64,000 bases of DNA from Euclidia mi (taxonomy: Eukaryota; Arthropoda; Insecta; Lepidoptera; Erebidae), in assembly GCA_944739405.2 (NCBI GenBank), contig OX123182.2:91380051-91444050 (forward strand), given 5' to 3'. The first letter of the stretch is position 1. Every line of letters starts with the position of its first letter. The notes below the pieces were generated by a model. That model saw only the letters and a program-made list of their open reading frames with translations. It ran no database searches and had not been told where the DNA came from. A program made the translations under genes and the position numbers. Shown in pieces: positions 24,901 through 36,900 of the stretch.

Positions 24901-27900
24901 TACTCCTTGGCTGCTGTGTTATTTCAATTTGTATCGCTGTGATGTCTCTGGAACAGAACTCCGTTAGAACTTGGGCTCTGATGTTTTTAGTTGTCAGTAT
25001 GCAGGTTCTTGGATGTGTGTGGTCAGTTGAAGAATAAATCTTACCTCCCAGGCTGGAGAGGCCTCTGATGAGGCCACCCCTTATCCAAGGTTCCTGGATG
25101 AGCACGATGGCTGATTGTTGGACCTCCATCCATTTGCGCAGTTGCGCAGTGGCCGTTTGGCTGTGATGGAGGTTGATTTGAAGGCAACTGACGTCACTAG
25201 GCAGAGGGTTCATCTTTGGATGATATCCCCACCTCCCCGACCGTCAGCTGCGTTAGGCCGGCCAGGATGTCGCTAGCCTCCACCCCGTCGTCCCGCCGCA
25301 CCGGGCTCAGGAGCAGGCTCTCATCTTCCGAGTTACCCTCGGCTGACGGGCCAGCCTCCGAGCCAGACGCGGCCGGCTCTGACGGGCCGGGTTCTGCGTC
25401 GCACCCTGGCTTGGTGTTTGAGTCCTGCTTGACTCGTGTGGAGTTGTCGTCCGGAGGATGGTCGACAAACTTACCTGAGGGGTCCCGGAACCTGACGTAG
25501 ACGGCACCTACCCCCAACGCGAGGCGGCGCTCGTTCTTCAACAGGATCGGGACCTGTTCTACTGGGACGCCCACTACTAGGAACCACCCACCTGACTGCC
25601 TTTCAGAGTGCAGCATCGACCATTTGTCAACCTCCAACCAGGGGTTCTGAAACTCAAGAGCGCGACCCACGTCGCGCACGTCGTCTAAGACCCCCTGTTC
25701 GTCGGGTACGACAATGCCGCACCGCACTCTCTTCGGGGTCTCTTCCTGGCCCCTGACCTCCAGTTCGAAGCCCGGTGGTGGGACCAGGAGAGAGACTGCC
25801 TCCGTCAGCCAGGTACGCGTTGCCTCGTCGGCGCACCAAAGTTTGAGGACCCCGTCCGCGTGCACGGGTTTCCCGGTGAACGCTGGAGCGGGGCGTTTGG
25901 GGGTTTTGGTCGACCAGGCATCACTGAGGATCTTCTTTTGGAGCTCCCGGAGTACCTGGTCCACCAACTCCTTCGGCAAGTTCCCTGTGAGTTTGCATGT
26001 TACTGCAACACCCAGGGACGCCTTGGAGGCCTGTGCGTAGGACTTACCTTGTATCCTGGAGGAGTCGAGGCGGGGCTTCTTGTGCTCCCCTCGAGGTGAG
26101 CTGGTCTCGTTAAGAGCACGTTTGGCCTCACCTCTTTCCTTGTTTTCGGCAGTTTTACCTGCCGCGTTTCCCGGTGGTGCTGGGGCTGGATGCCGTCCAG
26201 GGTGGCCAGCCCGCCGCTTGGCGGCAGGCGGCTTCCCCGTACTGCCTCTGGCCTTCGTGCACCCCTCGCTTCTGAGCGTGGGCTGCGCGCTGGTCACATT
26301 GCTGGGACCTGCGACGGCAGCCTGCTCAGCTGTTTTAGTGGAGGCAGCATCGGCAGCAGCAGCGGCTTGTTCAGCCTTCCGCCTAATTGCCATGCGCTGT
26401 CTCTTGCTTTTGTTGTTCCTCTTTTTCTTCGTGGAACTGGTAGCAGCGGGGCCACTCGGTTGTGTGGTGGGCGGGCGTTGGACAGGACCGGTGGTCTTGC
26501 CTTTACCCTTGCCCTTACGGTGACTCACCACTTGCCAGCCCGCGAAGGAGGAGTCATCTTCCCGCTTGATCTCAAACGGGCTGACGATTGTAAGGACGGG
26601 ACCAGTACTAGCGTTAGCCAGCGCTGAAGTCACGTCCTTGGGGGATGGTTTGACACCTGCATCCGGGGCCACGGCGTCGACCATCTGTATGGTTTTGGTT
26701 GTGGCGGCGGGAACAGCTTTCGCCGTCCCCGTCGCGGTTGGGGTAATGAAAAGGATTTCGGTATCCATACGTTTACTTAAAGACTTCATCCCTCTGGCTT
26801 CCCACCCTCCATGGAGCCCGCAATAGGGAACGTCATACCGGACGTTAGGATTACCAGAGGGATATAGGAACGCAAGGCTGGCTTACAGCACGACATCGGG
26901 CGCCCGCTCGGGTCAAAGTGCAACACAGTTGCTCGTCCTAATTAGTAGTGGGCGTTTAAACGAAAAGCTGTAAACACAATCTGCTTATCAACATAAGTGT
27001 AAGCGTTCGTTTATAAAAACAGGCCGATTTCGTTTAAACGGAAGGCAACATCACAAACTGTAACGCTGCCGGCTGGCGCGTTGAACGACAACGATTCGCG
27101 AACGTTAGGTTGGCCGCACTGCTCACTGCTTTTTTAAAGTAATATTGAAAATGAACTCAACGTACGTGAACATAGAGACTAATATACAAACAAACACGTC
27201 AACGTTAGGATTAAGCTACTAAATTACGAGTCGTTTGTTTACGTAATAATATTTAAAGTAAAAAGTTTTTTGTTTTTAGTTGCATAAACTTTCGTTTAAA
27301 TGATTTGTTTTTTTTCAATGTATTGTTAGTATACTTTTGGCGTATGCACGCCAAAAGCATACTAACAATACATTGAAACGTACAAACGTACATAAATAAT
27401 ATATTCGAACTTTTACGTGCGAAAATCAAACCTGTGACTATCAATAGCTTAAATTTTGTATATATTAAATTATAATTATATATTGTATGGTACACAATTT
27501 TGTTGCGTTGTCGTAGATGTGTAAGCCAACGTTGTCACTAACGTTCAACCGCAAGCAATAATAAAACGATCTCACAAGCGGGAAGCGGCAGCATGTCCGC
27601 TTTCACAGCGAATTGCAAAAAGCGTTTTAAGTGAAAAGCTTTTTCAAAAGCGCGCTTTTCAATATAAGTACAACGTTGTAAGCGTTGTTGAAATTAAGCC
27701 GTTTATCACACTCCTAGTCCCAATTGCCTCTTACGCACTTTAGTCGCTGTGGGACAACATCAAAGTTAAAAGTTGTGTGTGATTTCCTTCCTAATTATTA
27801 AAAAATGCACATTTAACATTCTTGTCTGATGACTCCTATAAAAAAGATAAACAGACATGATGAACTAATAATGCCTAAAATTTAATTTTAATGCTGATTA

Positions 27901-30900
27901 AATTTATAATGTAACTAGTCGACGCCAGCGGCTTCGCTCGCACATATTTTCGAATTTCCCGTTTTTCCCGATCCCGTGGAAATTTCGGGAAATCCCTTCT
28001 TAGTGCACCACTACGGTCCCCAAGGAACATACATGCTAAATTTCAGCTTCTTGTGCCGAGTAGTTTCGGCTGTAGCTTGTCTGTCAGTCAGTCAGTAACG
28101 CAAGGATTTTATATATTAAGATTTGGCTAAGCTCTCTTGTTACATACATGTGTTGAATAGTAGTTATTATTTGTTTAGATTTATTCATTTTATGTTTAGT
28201 AAATTTAGTATACAACTTATTTGAAGTTTAACCTAGTTATACAGAATGCTGATACAATGTCAGATATGTGTCTAGCTGTGTACTTCTTATTTCTATTTTA
28301 ACATTGCTATTACTCATTGTGAACCTATTTCTATACAGATATAATTTTATTACGTAATGCATGAAGTAATGAGGGAGATATTAATTATTGTTCCATTAAT
28401 CAATTCTATTTATAACATCACATTTATAGACAAATGCAAAGAGGAAACTGAAATTTATTGTAGAGCAAGGTAATACTCATATAATATGATGTATATACTT
28501 ATTCAATTAATCTGCAATTTAAGAAGAGCAAGCAAAATTGCTATATCATATTGTATCTATTACTAATCTTTCTTCAGAAACCATCCTCAAACATTTTGTA
28601 TTTTCGACTATGCCATTAATTCATCTACTTACGTAATTATTCTACACCTTTCCATTAGTTCTGATATCTCATTACACCTTATGGTTTAAATTGTTTACGA
28701 ATTATAGGATCAGATCATCATGACTGCCTCCTTGGTCCAGTGGATAGCATATATATGCGTCTGCTGATTGGGTTGTGGGTTCGACTCCTGTGTCTAAAGT
28801 GTTACTGAGTTTTTCGTAATTGTCAGTAGCAACGCTAAGACTTGCAATGTGCCTGGTAACGGCTCGCCCCCCTATTACATTGACGTAAAATTCATAATTG
28901 ACGAAATGTTGATGTAATATAACACCTCTGCCTACTCCCTCGGGGATGCAGACGTGCATCTGTAAAGAAAACCATCATACATGTCAGGCGCAATTGCTAT
29001 TATGGCTCCGAGTCTCATTCCACTGTCCATGACATATTTACTGATCTACTACTTCCAAGTTGTCTTTTCCATATATCCCTAAAAATAATAACTACCTTCT
29101 TCATAACAGAAACAAAAGAAACGAAAGACACGAAAGAAAAGTCATTACCCAGAGAAAACTCGACGTCTGATTCAGAAGAGAACTCCGTTATGAAAGACTC
29201 CGACCAGCAAAGCGTAGGCGATACAGACAACCAGGCAAGTTTCTCTACACTGTGCTAAACATAAGTATAAAATTGATCGTAAAACTTATTTTTATAGAAC
29301 TATGAGTATTATTTGCATACCAATATGGCCTTAATTCCAATGTCTGTGCTTTTCTAAAATAGGCTGACAATTTCCATAATCATGATCAATTTTATACTGA
29401 ACGCATACATACATTTGATTTAATATTTTTTCATATTATATCATTTTGTTGAAACTACAACAGCAACCGACTATAGACGCTGATGACCATGTAAGTGATG
29501 AAAAATGAGATATAAATTGCATTGGAGCATTGTCAGTGTATATATATATAAAGATATAATATATCTGTTCGCATTGTTACCGGTTTGAATTGTCACAGTG
29601 AATGCTAACTCGCTATTGCGTAAGGGCGGCCACTGACATAGGTACCGATTATGACTATTACTAAACTAGATGCTCGGGCTTCTCAATAAGGGACACGTGT
29701 TGCGCGTGCCGTGTTGATGTTCGCGGTGATATGTTAACACATATTGCGACAGACTTATCCTTAAAGTACCTACGCTGTCTAGCAATATGGATAGGATTTC
29801 TAAGGAAGTTGGAGATGTAGATTCCTGCTCTAAGTTTGTCCGGTCCATTGGATGAGCCCTCTGTTCAAATGCAGGTCATAAATTCTGTAATAATGTTTGT
29901 TTTGTATGGGACTATTACGTAAGAATTGTTCTTTCCAGTGCTTGCTCAATGGTTCAAAGTTAAGAAGCATCTCCCATATTCCTCATATTACTGCTTTCGT
30001 CAAGAGAAGAAGTGTACCTATAATTTGCGATATAGTCCAGTCACTTTAGGCAAAAAACGGGGTCAATCTCGGAATTTGGGATAATAAGCTGGAAACTTGT
30101 ATACAGCTTCATTTTGGCGTTGTAAAAGTTGTCTCAAAAGTCTCATATTATCTCGTGTCTGCGACGTAAGTTATTCGAGGTCAAAGGTCACGCAAATCGG
30201 TTTTTTGCAATTATCTCCATTTCTATGGTTCCAATCACTTCAACAACTATTATAAAAATTGAAGATAAAAAAATTTGCTACAACATTTGTCTCAACTCTT
30301 TTTCTGTACGCTCAACCCTTTTCGAGATAGAGAGTGGAGCTCAGGCATATATACAGTTATACGAGGTCAACCGTGAACCTCGGTGAATAATACCTTGTAT
30401 AGAGAAATAAGTCAAGTAAATATAATTTAAGTTAATTTTTATTAAGTAGCTGTACTTTTGTTACAATCAAAATTAAAATTAAATGTACATTTAAATTCTT
30501 CAATAACTTGAAGTTCAAAAATATCAATTTTCTTCTTCTTCATCATCATCTCCTGGGAAATTGAAAATTTCAATTTCATCTTCATCATCTTCGTTTACCT
30601 GCATGATTGTCTCCAAACCTTCTAAAATTTCTGGATCAAATGCAGTTTCTTCCTCAGGATCGTCTTGCAATACAACAGCATTGAGACAAGCTTGCCCATT
30701 GCATTGTCCGCAAGGTAAAGTGCATTGCAAGCCCGATTTTCTGCATCCGCAGCGTGACCTTGTATAACAGTATATAATTATGCCTGAGCGCTGGATGCTC
30801 TCCGCTCTCTATCTCGAAAAAGGTTGAGCGTACAGAAAAAGAGTTGAGACAAAAGTTGTGGCAATTTTTTTTATCATAAATTTTTATAATAGGTGTTGAA

Positions 30901-33900
30901 GTGATTGGAACCATAGAAACGGAGATAATTGCAAAAAACCGATTTTCGTGACCTTTCACCTCGAATAACTTACGACGCAGACACGAGATAATATGAGACT
31001 TTTAAGACAACTTTTAGAACGCCTAAATGAAGCTGTATACGAGTTTCCAGCTTATTATCTTAAATTCCGAGGTGAATCCCTAAAGTGACGACTAATAACT
31101 TATCTTATCAAATCGATTGAATTAGTTAACTGACAATTTTGAATCGTCGCTCCGAGGAGTAAGATTAGAAAGTGATTATAATCAGAAGAAGGTTAATCAA
31201 AGCGCTCGATGTTTGATGAATTTATGTACATATTATTACCTCTTAAATATGCAGAGAATAAAATAATTTGATTATGATGAAGTAATATTGTACGTAATGT
31301 CTGTTTACTGACTAGTTTACGCGTTTAGACTTAGTTCTTAGGCAACAATATTTGCTTTAAATGTACAGATAGAAGTAATATAATACAAGGTGCTCTATTT
31401 AAAACAGGTTTGGTCATAATCGGTATTTTGGTGGCCTATTGATTGGCTAATGTTTTGTCAGATTAACTAATGAGACTGAGTAGCTTATCGTGTGGCGCAT
31501 GAATGATGAAACTGCGTCGAATGTCGTAATTGTTATGTAAGCTAATTTAAACTAATAATTATTCCCTTACACACCTCGTAATATAAGAAAGTGTATGCTG
31601 ACTATTTTTATTCATACTTCCAAAGGCAGTAAAGAATTTTTCAATTTATTATTTATCCCCGCTTTGGCAATTTACCTCTCGCAGCTCGCACGTTGTGGCA
31701 TTGTCGTACTCTCAATATAAGCCAATTTATGCTAACTGAAATTACTCGCTTGTGTCGATCCAATTCGCGCCTATGAAATGTCATTATAAGGCTGCGGGCC
31801 CATGTCGTTGTACGCTCCTATATGCCGGGAATCCGTTTATAAGGCGGCATGTCTTTCCCGTCAGATTTTATTTGAAATATAGAATATGTTCACCCAGACT
31901 CTAAATTGTGAACGTACCCAGCGTATACCGATATGGGTTAGCAGCATATTTACGTATCCATAAGGAATATTTGTCACGCAACAGTTCAACAACACCGCGT
32001 CATATGACGCGTTGCATGAAAAATGTACGTACTTTTTAATTTATTAGGCTGTTAGGCAACAATGGTTTTAGAGTCGAGAGCTTGGTGACACATTTGGTTC
32101 CGTAGGACTATTCTCTGAACTATAATAATAATAATATATTCTACCACATTCACACAACACCATCTAGTCCCAAACTAAGCTGAGCTTGTATTATGGGTAC
32201 CTACTAGATAATGGATAAACATACATATATACTTTTTTTTTGTAAATACATACATATTATACATAGAACTACTATGAATGTTACGAACGCTTTTTTTTTA
32301 ATTATGATAATTTAACCCTACTTTTATAGGTTGTCGAGTTAACTTCGTTGATACCTCGTCTAGTGAAACTTGTTCATCAAAAGTATCTACCTATAACTAC
32401 TACATCGTTCAGACTTTGGAAATCCGATAACAGATAATAGGTGCTGTCGGTAACAAAGTCATTAACTTCTAGGGCTAGTATTACACGTGACAAATTATGC
32501 CTAATTAAATTAACAACCCGAAAAGAAATCGGAGATCCGACTAACGAGTAACAATCTTCTTTGACGTTGCGAAACAAAATTTCTTTTGGATACGATGATT
32601 TCCTTTTCATTTTATATTTTAGATGGTCTTGGTATTACCATTTCCCCTATTTCTGTAGGTATCCTCACTAGACAGTAGTATGCAGAACTTGTCGGAAATG
32701 ACTCAACCACTGACGGCTAAGGCCACCGAACGAGAATCAAGTCTTCCTGTTGATAACAAGAACCACTCGGATTCGAGTGAAGACACACACAAGAATTTAG
32801 GTAAGTGCTGCTTTTACAATTTATTTCTTATGTCTTCAGGGATAGAAATGCTTTTAGTTGGAATCGTCATCGTCTTCCTAGCGTTATCCCGGTTGCATCC
32901 GATACCTTAGTCTAACCAGATTTGACGATATCAGCTATCCCACCGAGCAACTGCCGTCGGACCTCTGCAACCCAAAGCAATAGGGATATAAGATATTCCA
33001 TGGTTTATAGGGGGTTTTGTCTTAAAAAATAATTTACGTAAATAAATGTTGAGTAATTCAAAATGAAATGCTGGTATTAACGTACATAGAGCAAAATCCC
33101 TAAACTTATGGTAGGTGCGGGTTTTTGTAGGTAGGCTACACACTCAAAAACAAACTGAACAAGAAGAGAAGTAATTGTGTCACTATGTTTAGCTAAAAAT
33201 AGGTACTTGCAGTGACGTAAGTTTGTTCTCCATTATGATCCTGATTAAAAAATCCATAGATACATATGCTCGATAAATAGATAGAGATACCTATTATTAA
33301 TTATAGATCGATCGACTTCACTCTGTTGTCTTTCTAAATAATAATATGGCGCCTGATTGTTCCTAATTATTAATTATTGGATCTTTATCGCGTCTTTGGT
33401 GGCACTCGCAAGATTAAGCCAAATTGATTTACCTTACATCCATAAAAATCGGCCCGCGCGTTTATCTCAAATGCATATAGGTAAGTACATAGACAGATTC
33501 AGGTAGGTACATATTAATATTGTCATTTGTTGCGCAATCGGGTAAATAAATGAAATACTATTCAAACGAAGATAAATTGTTGTAAATTGCAGTGCACCGA
33601 GGCTTATTTATTATACATTCATACAAGACAAACACTTCTCTCAATATATTTATTATGATGGAACTTTTTGCAGTAAAGTATGAATGCGTCCATTATTCTT
33701 ATTTTCCAATATCGTTAATTGGCAATCTCGATGCACACTAGCCAATTGACAGAACTATACATTTTTAATTACATTTAATATTAACAGCCACCAGAGAGTA
33801 CAAAAATATATCTAAAAATCGTTTTAAGCATTACACGAATTGTGTTAAGTTATTGGTGTTAAATATTTAACTGATGATTTAAAACATGCTAAAGTTCTTT

Positions 33901-36900
33901 GAGGAAAGTTGGTAATTCATTTCTTGCGTTGATGCCAATGCTTTACAAAATTGTAAGGTAGTAGAGCCTTGCTGATTTCAGCATGAATGGGCCTGCTCGA
34001 CCGGGGAAGTATACTATTCCCCCTATTCCTTCTCCCTTATACGACTCCTTAGCCTATCCGTTTTCCCAACCTCAAGGGGCGGCAACGCACTTGTGACACC
34101 TGTGGTGTTGCCTGCGTCCATGGGCGGCGGTAATTGCTTACCATCAGGCGATCCGTATGCTCGTTTGCCGCCTATTACTATAAAAAAAAAAACAAACAAA
34201 AATAAGCCCTGCGTGACCATGATTGCCATAAAATATCTGATATCTTGAAAAGTTTATATTTTTGTTTACAAAGAATGTTATTGACGTCTACAAATTCGTA
34301 GTAAAAGTAGTTTAATTTCAAGGACTCTACCTTAAGTATAATATTTTTATGAACCATAAAACTAGAGTTCAAGTTCGTATAAGTAATTAAACCTTTTTGG
34401 TTAAAAGACTGTTTTGTTATGCTGTTCATACTAAGTATAAAACTAAGCTCTATGTTGTACGGCAAGCCAAAAAATTACAGACCGCAGACCTCCAGTAAAA
34501 ACAACTGTCGACCTGATAAAGGACGCCAAAATTTCAATCTCTTACACCTAAATAAAAGTGGTTTTACATTTTTTTTTCTTCTTCTTTTAAAAGACAACTC
34601 CCGCACTAGGAATAAATCCCGTGTCGCGGGGGACTTTACAAACATACAACCAACGGACACAATGAACACCCAGACTCGAAACAATAAGTTATGAATAACA
34701 CAAAGTGTTGTCTCGTGTGGGGATCGAACCCACAACACTCGGCGCAGTGTCAAGCGGCGAAGCGACCGCTTAAACCACTACGCCAGCCCTGCAGTCAAAG
34801 TTTTATTTACAGTGAAATATCTGAGCGAGTATACTTTGTTTTTTTTTTTTTTTAATTCGAAATATAAGGCTTGCAGTAAATACTTTTTTGCTAGATCTAT
34901 GCACCTCCGTGACGTCATGAGTTCATGACGCTAGCTATAGAAAGGGAGCGTATGGAATCGAGTGCAACAAAAATGTCACCGCATTACCACGCATGTAGTG
35001 AGGGTGAACGTTCATAATTCATTGCGTAAAATATATGAGTCACGTACACGCGACCCACCCTAAACTAAAGTTATTGTACATAATAGTCTCAATAGGCAGA
35101 ATGGCAAAGAACCAAACTAGCTTTGGAGATTTTGATATTGCGATTGAGCCTTATTCGATCAGTCTAAATGGGCTAATTTTTTACCAGAGGCACCAGAGCG
35201 TATCTCACAGAATAGTATAACAAAATTGTCAAATAAATTGTCTAATATTTTTTCTAAAATACTTTGACGTCTGCGCTTTGCAACCCAAAAGTGCAGCCAT
35301 ATTTTGTGATATCAATCTGAGCTTCGTGTTTGCTAAAAAGGGCGAAGTATGATTATTTGTGACCGAGCTGTAAGTTAGAGATTGATAAAGTTCCTTAATA
35401 TTGCGAATTGATACCTTTGTTTGTTTGTTTAATCCGTGTGTGTCTTTAGCCAACTCTGGTGTCAGAGATTCAGACCACTCGAAGGCCTCCGACGTGGTTC
35501 TTATCCAGAGACAAGAAGCGGGACCGACAGCTTTACGTTCGCTCCGAAGCACGGTAGCGCTTTGATGTAAATGTCAGACGCGGTCAAGAATCAAAGTGTC
35601 GAACTGTGCAATCCTTGTTTGGCTTTGTCTGTCGTTACGATCAGCAACCCAAATAGCTTGGAACAGTCGAAACTTTAACACGTGTCTCAGACACTCTTAG
35701 CAAACGTATTTGCCCTAAATAAGTAATAGGCCGGTGAACCATTGAGTTGAGTACAATCGCCGAAAGCTAAGTTACCTTCTCCTCTTCTCAGGGGCCAGAC
35801 AGTTCCTTTTATTATCTTACGTCTTTACTTTAGGAAGCCTTGGAAGCGCTTTTATAATAAACCGTCAGTAACCTGTACGAGTATATATAAAATTATTGCG
35901 TGATTGACTGACTGACGGACAAGCTACAGCCAAAACTATTGAGCGCTAGAAGCTGAAATTTGGCATGAATATTCATTGAGGACCGCAGGGATGCACTAAA
36001 AAGGGATATTCTCAAATTCCCACGGGATCGGACAACATTAAATATTGTGAGGGCGTAGCTGCGGTCGTCCTCTAGTAGTAATATACTGCAAGCAAATCTA
36101 CAAGTCGGGCGAACCGCTTCCATCAGATAAGCCTCTTTACAAGCAAAGAATACATGATTGCAGTGAATCTTACCAACAATGCACTTAGAACACTCTTGCG
36201 TCGATACGTCTAACATTGACCCAGTAATTCGATTCAATACTTACCTTATCTTGCGTGTGTACTCCACGTATTACATTACACATTTTAATGTTTTAATTGA
36301 AATGTTATTATTCCCTGCGGCGGGAACCCCCGCGTTAATTAGAGTATAAACTAAACGGAAACGAATATAGTTTTTTTTGTCGTTGTTATTAGACTGTATT
36401 GTGGGGTTCTAGTAATTATACAGATAGCATATGTGCTAATGACCTAGGCTGGCATTATTGTATGGCTTCGGATTGCATTTTATGTGTTCTTTCAAGTTTG
36501 AAACGTTTTTAATGCATTACTTCACACCTATATTCGAAATCGATAATTAATTTGAAATTACAACTAGGTATTGATCGCGTTCTAATGTAAGTGGTCGTCA
36601 AGCGTAAAGACACTGCTCATTAGAAGATTACTGTTAGATATGTATTTGAAAAGCCGAAAATCGGGCTTAGTTATAGGCATCTCCAATGACACACCATCAT
36701 TGGAGAAGCCTATAGGTATCCTATATAATGGTGTTGATAATGTATTTAGCTTCGAGATGATGCAGCCATGGACGCAAAACATTTTCCAATCTGTCATCAT
36801 CATCCTAGCGTTATCCCAGTTGCAATCCGGGATTCACTTACTAGTCTTACCGGATTTTGCAGAATATTAGCTTTTCCACGCAATCCAAAGATATAGCGAT

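Larger units (their letters stand above)
21500..26937 (-). mobile_element. LOA-type non-LTR retrotransposon
   Basis: A G/C-rich island of about 5.4 kb, in contrast to the AT-rich intron. It has two overlapping ORFs read on the minus strand: ORF1 (26789-25197) and ORF2 (25213-21608, broken). ORF2 has endonuclease, reverse transcriptase and RNase H, the LOA/I-type layout. The 5' edge is placed where base composition changes, after TTGCTCGTCC near 26937. The 3' edge near 21500 is approximate; no target duplication or poly(A) was found. Confidence 0.85.
30034..31092. mobile_element. Fold-back DNA element with about 340-bp inverted arms
   Basis: The left arm (30034 to about 30378) and right arm (about 30752-31092) are diverged inverted copies throughout. 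Shared words include GATAATAAGCTGGAAACT, ATATTATCTCGTGTCTGCG, GGTTCCAATCACTTCAAC and CTCTTTTTCTGTACGCTCAA. The outer ends read AGTCCAGTCACTTTAGG and, inverted, AGTCGTCACTTTAGGG. The 370-bp centre keeps the end of a gene (30524-30772) and its poly(A) signal. It looks like an internally deleted copy of a larger transposon. No target duplication was fixed and the superfamily is unknown to me. Confidence 0.75.

Noticed and set aside
21504..26826. Plus-strand ORFs up to 147 codons
   Set aside because: Shadows of the G/C-rich LOA ORFs on the minus strand; no domain recognised.
30129..30386. 85-codon plus-strand ORF
   Set aside because: Lies wholly in the left inverted arm of the fold-back element; the counterpart in the right arm is not conserved as protein.
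34023..34229. 68-codon minus-strand ORF with a hydrophobic start
   Set aside because: Translation of the poly(A) tail and 3' end of a retroposon.
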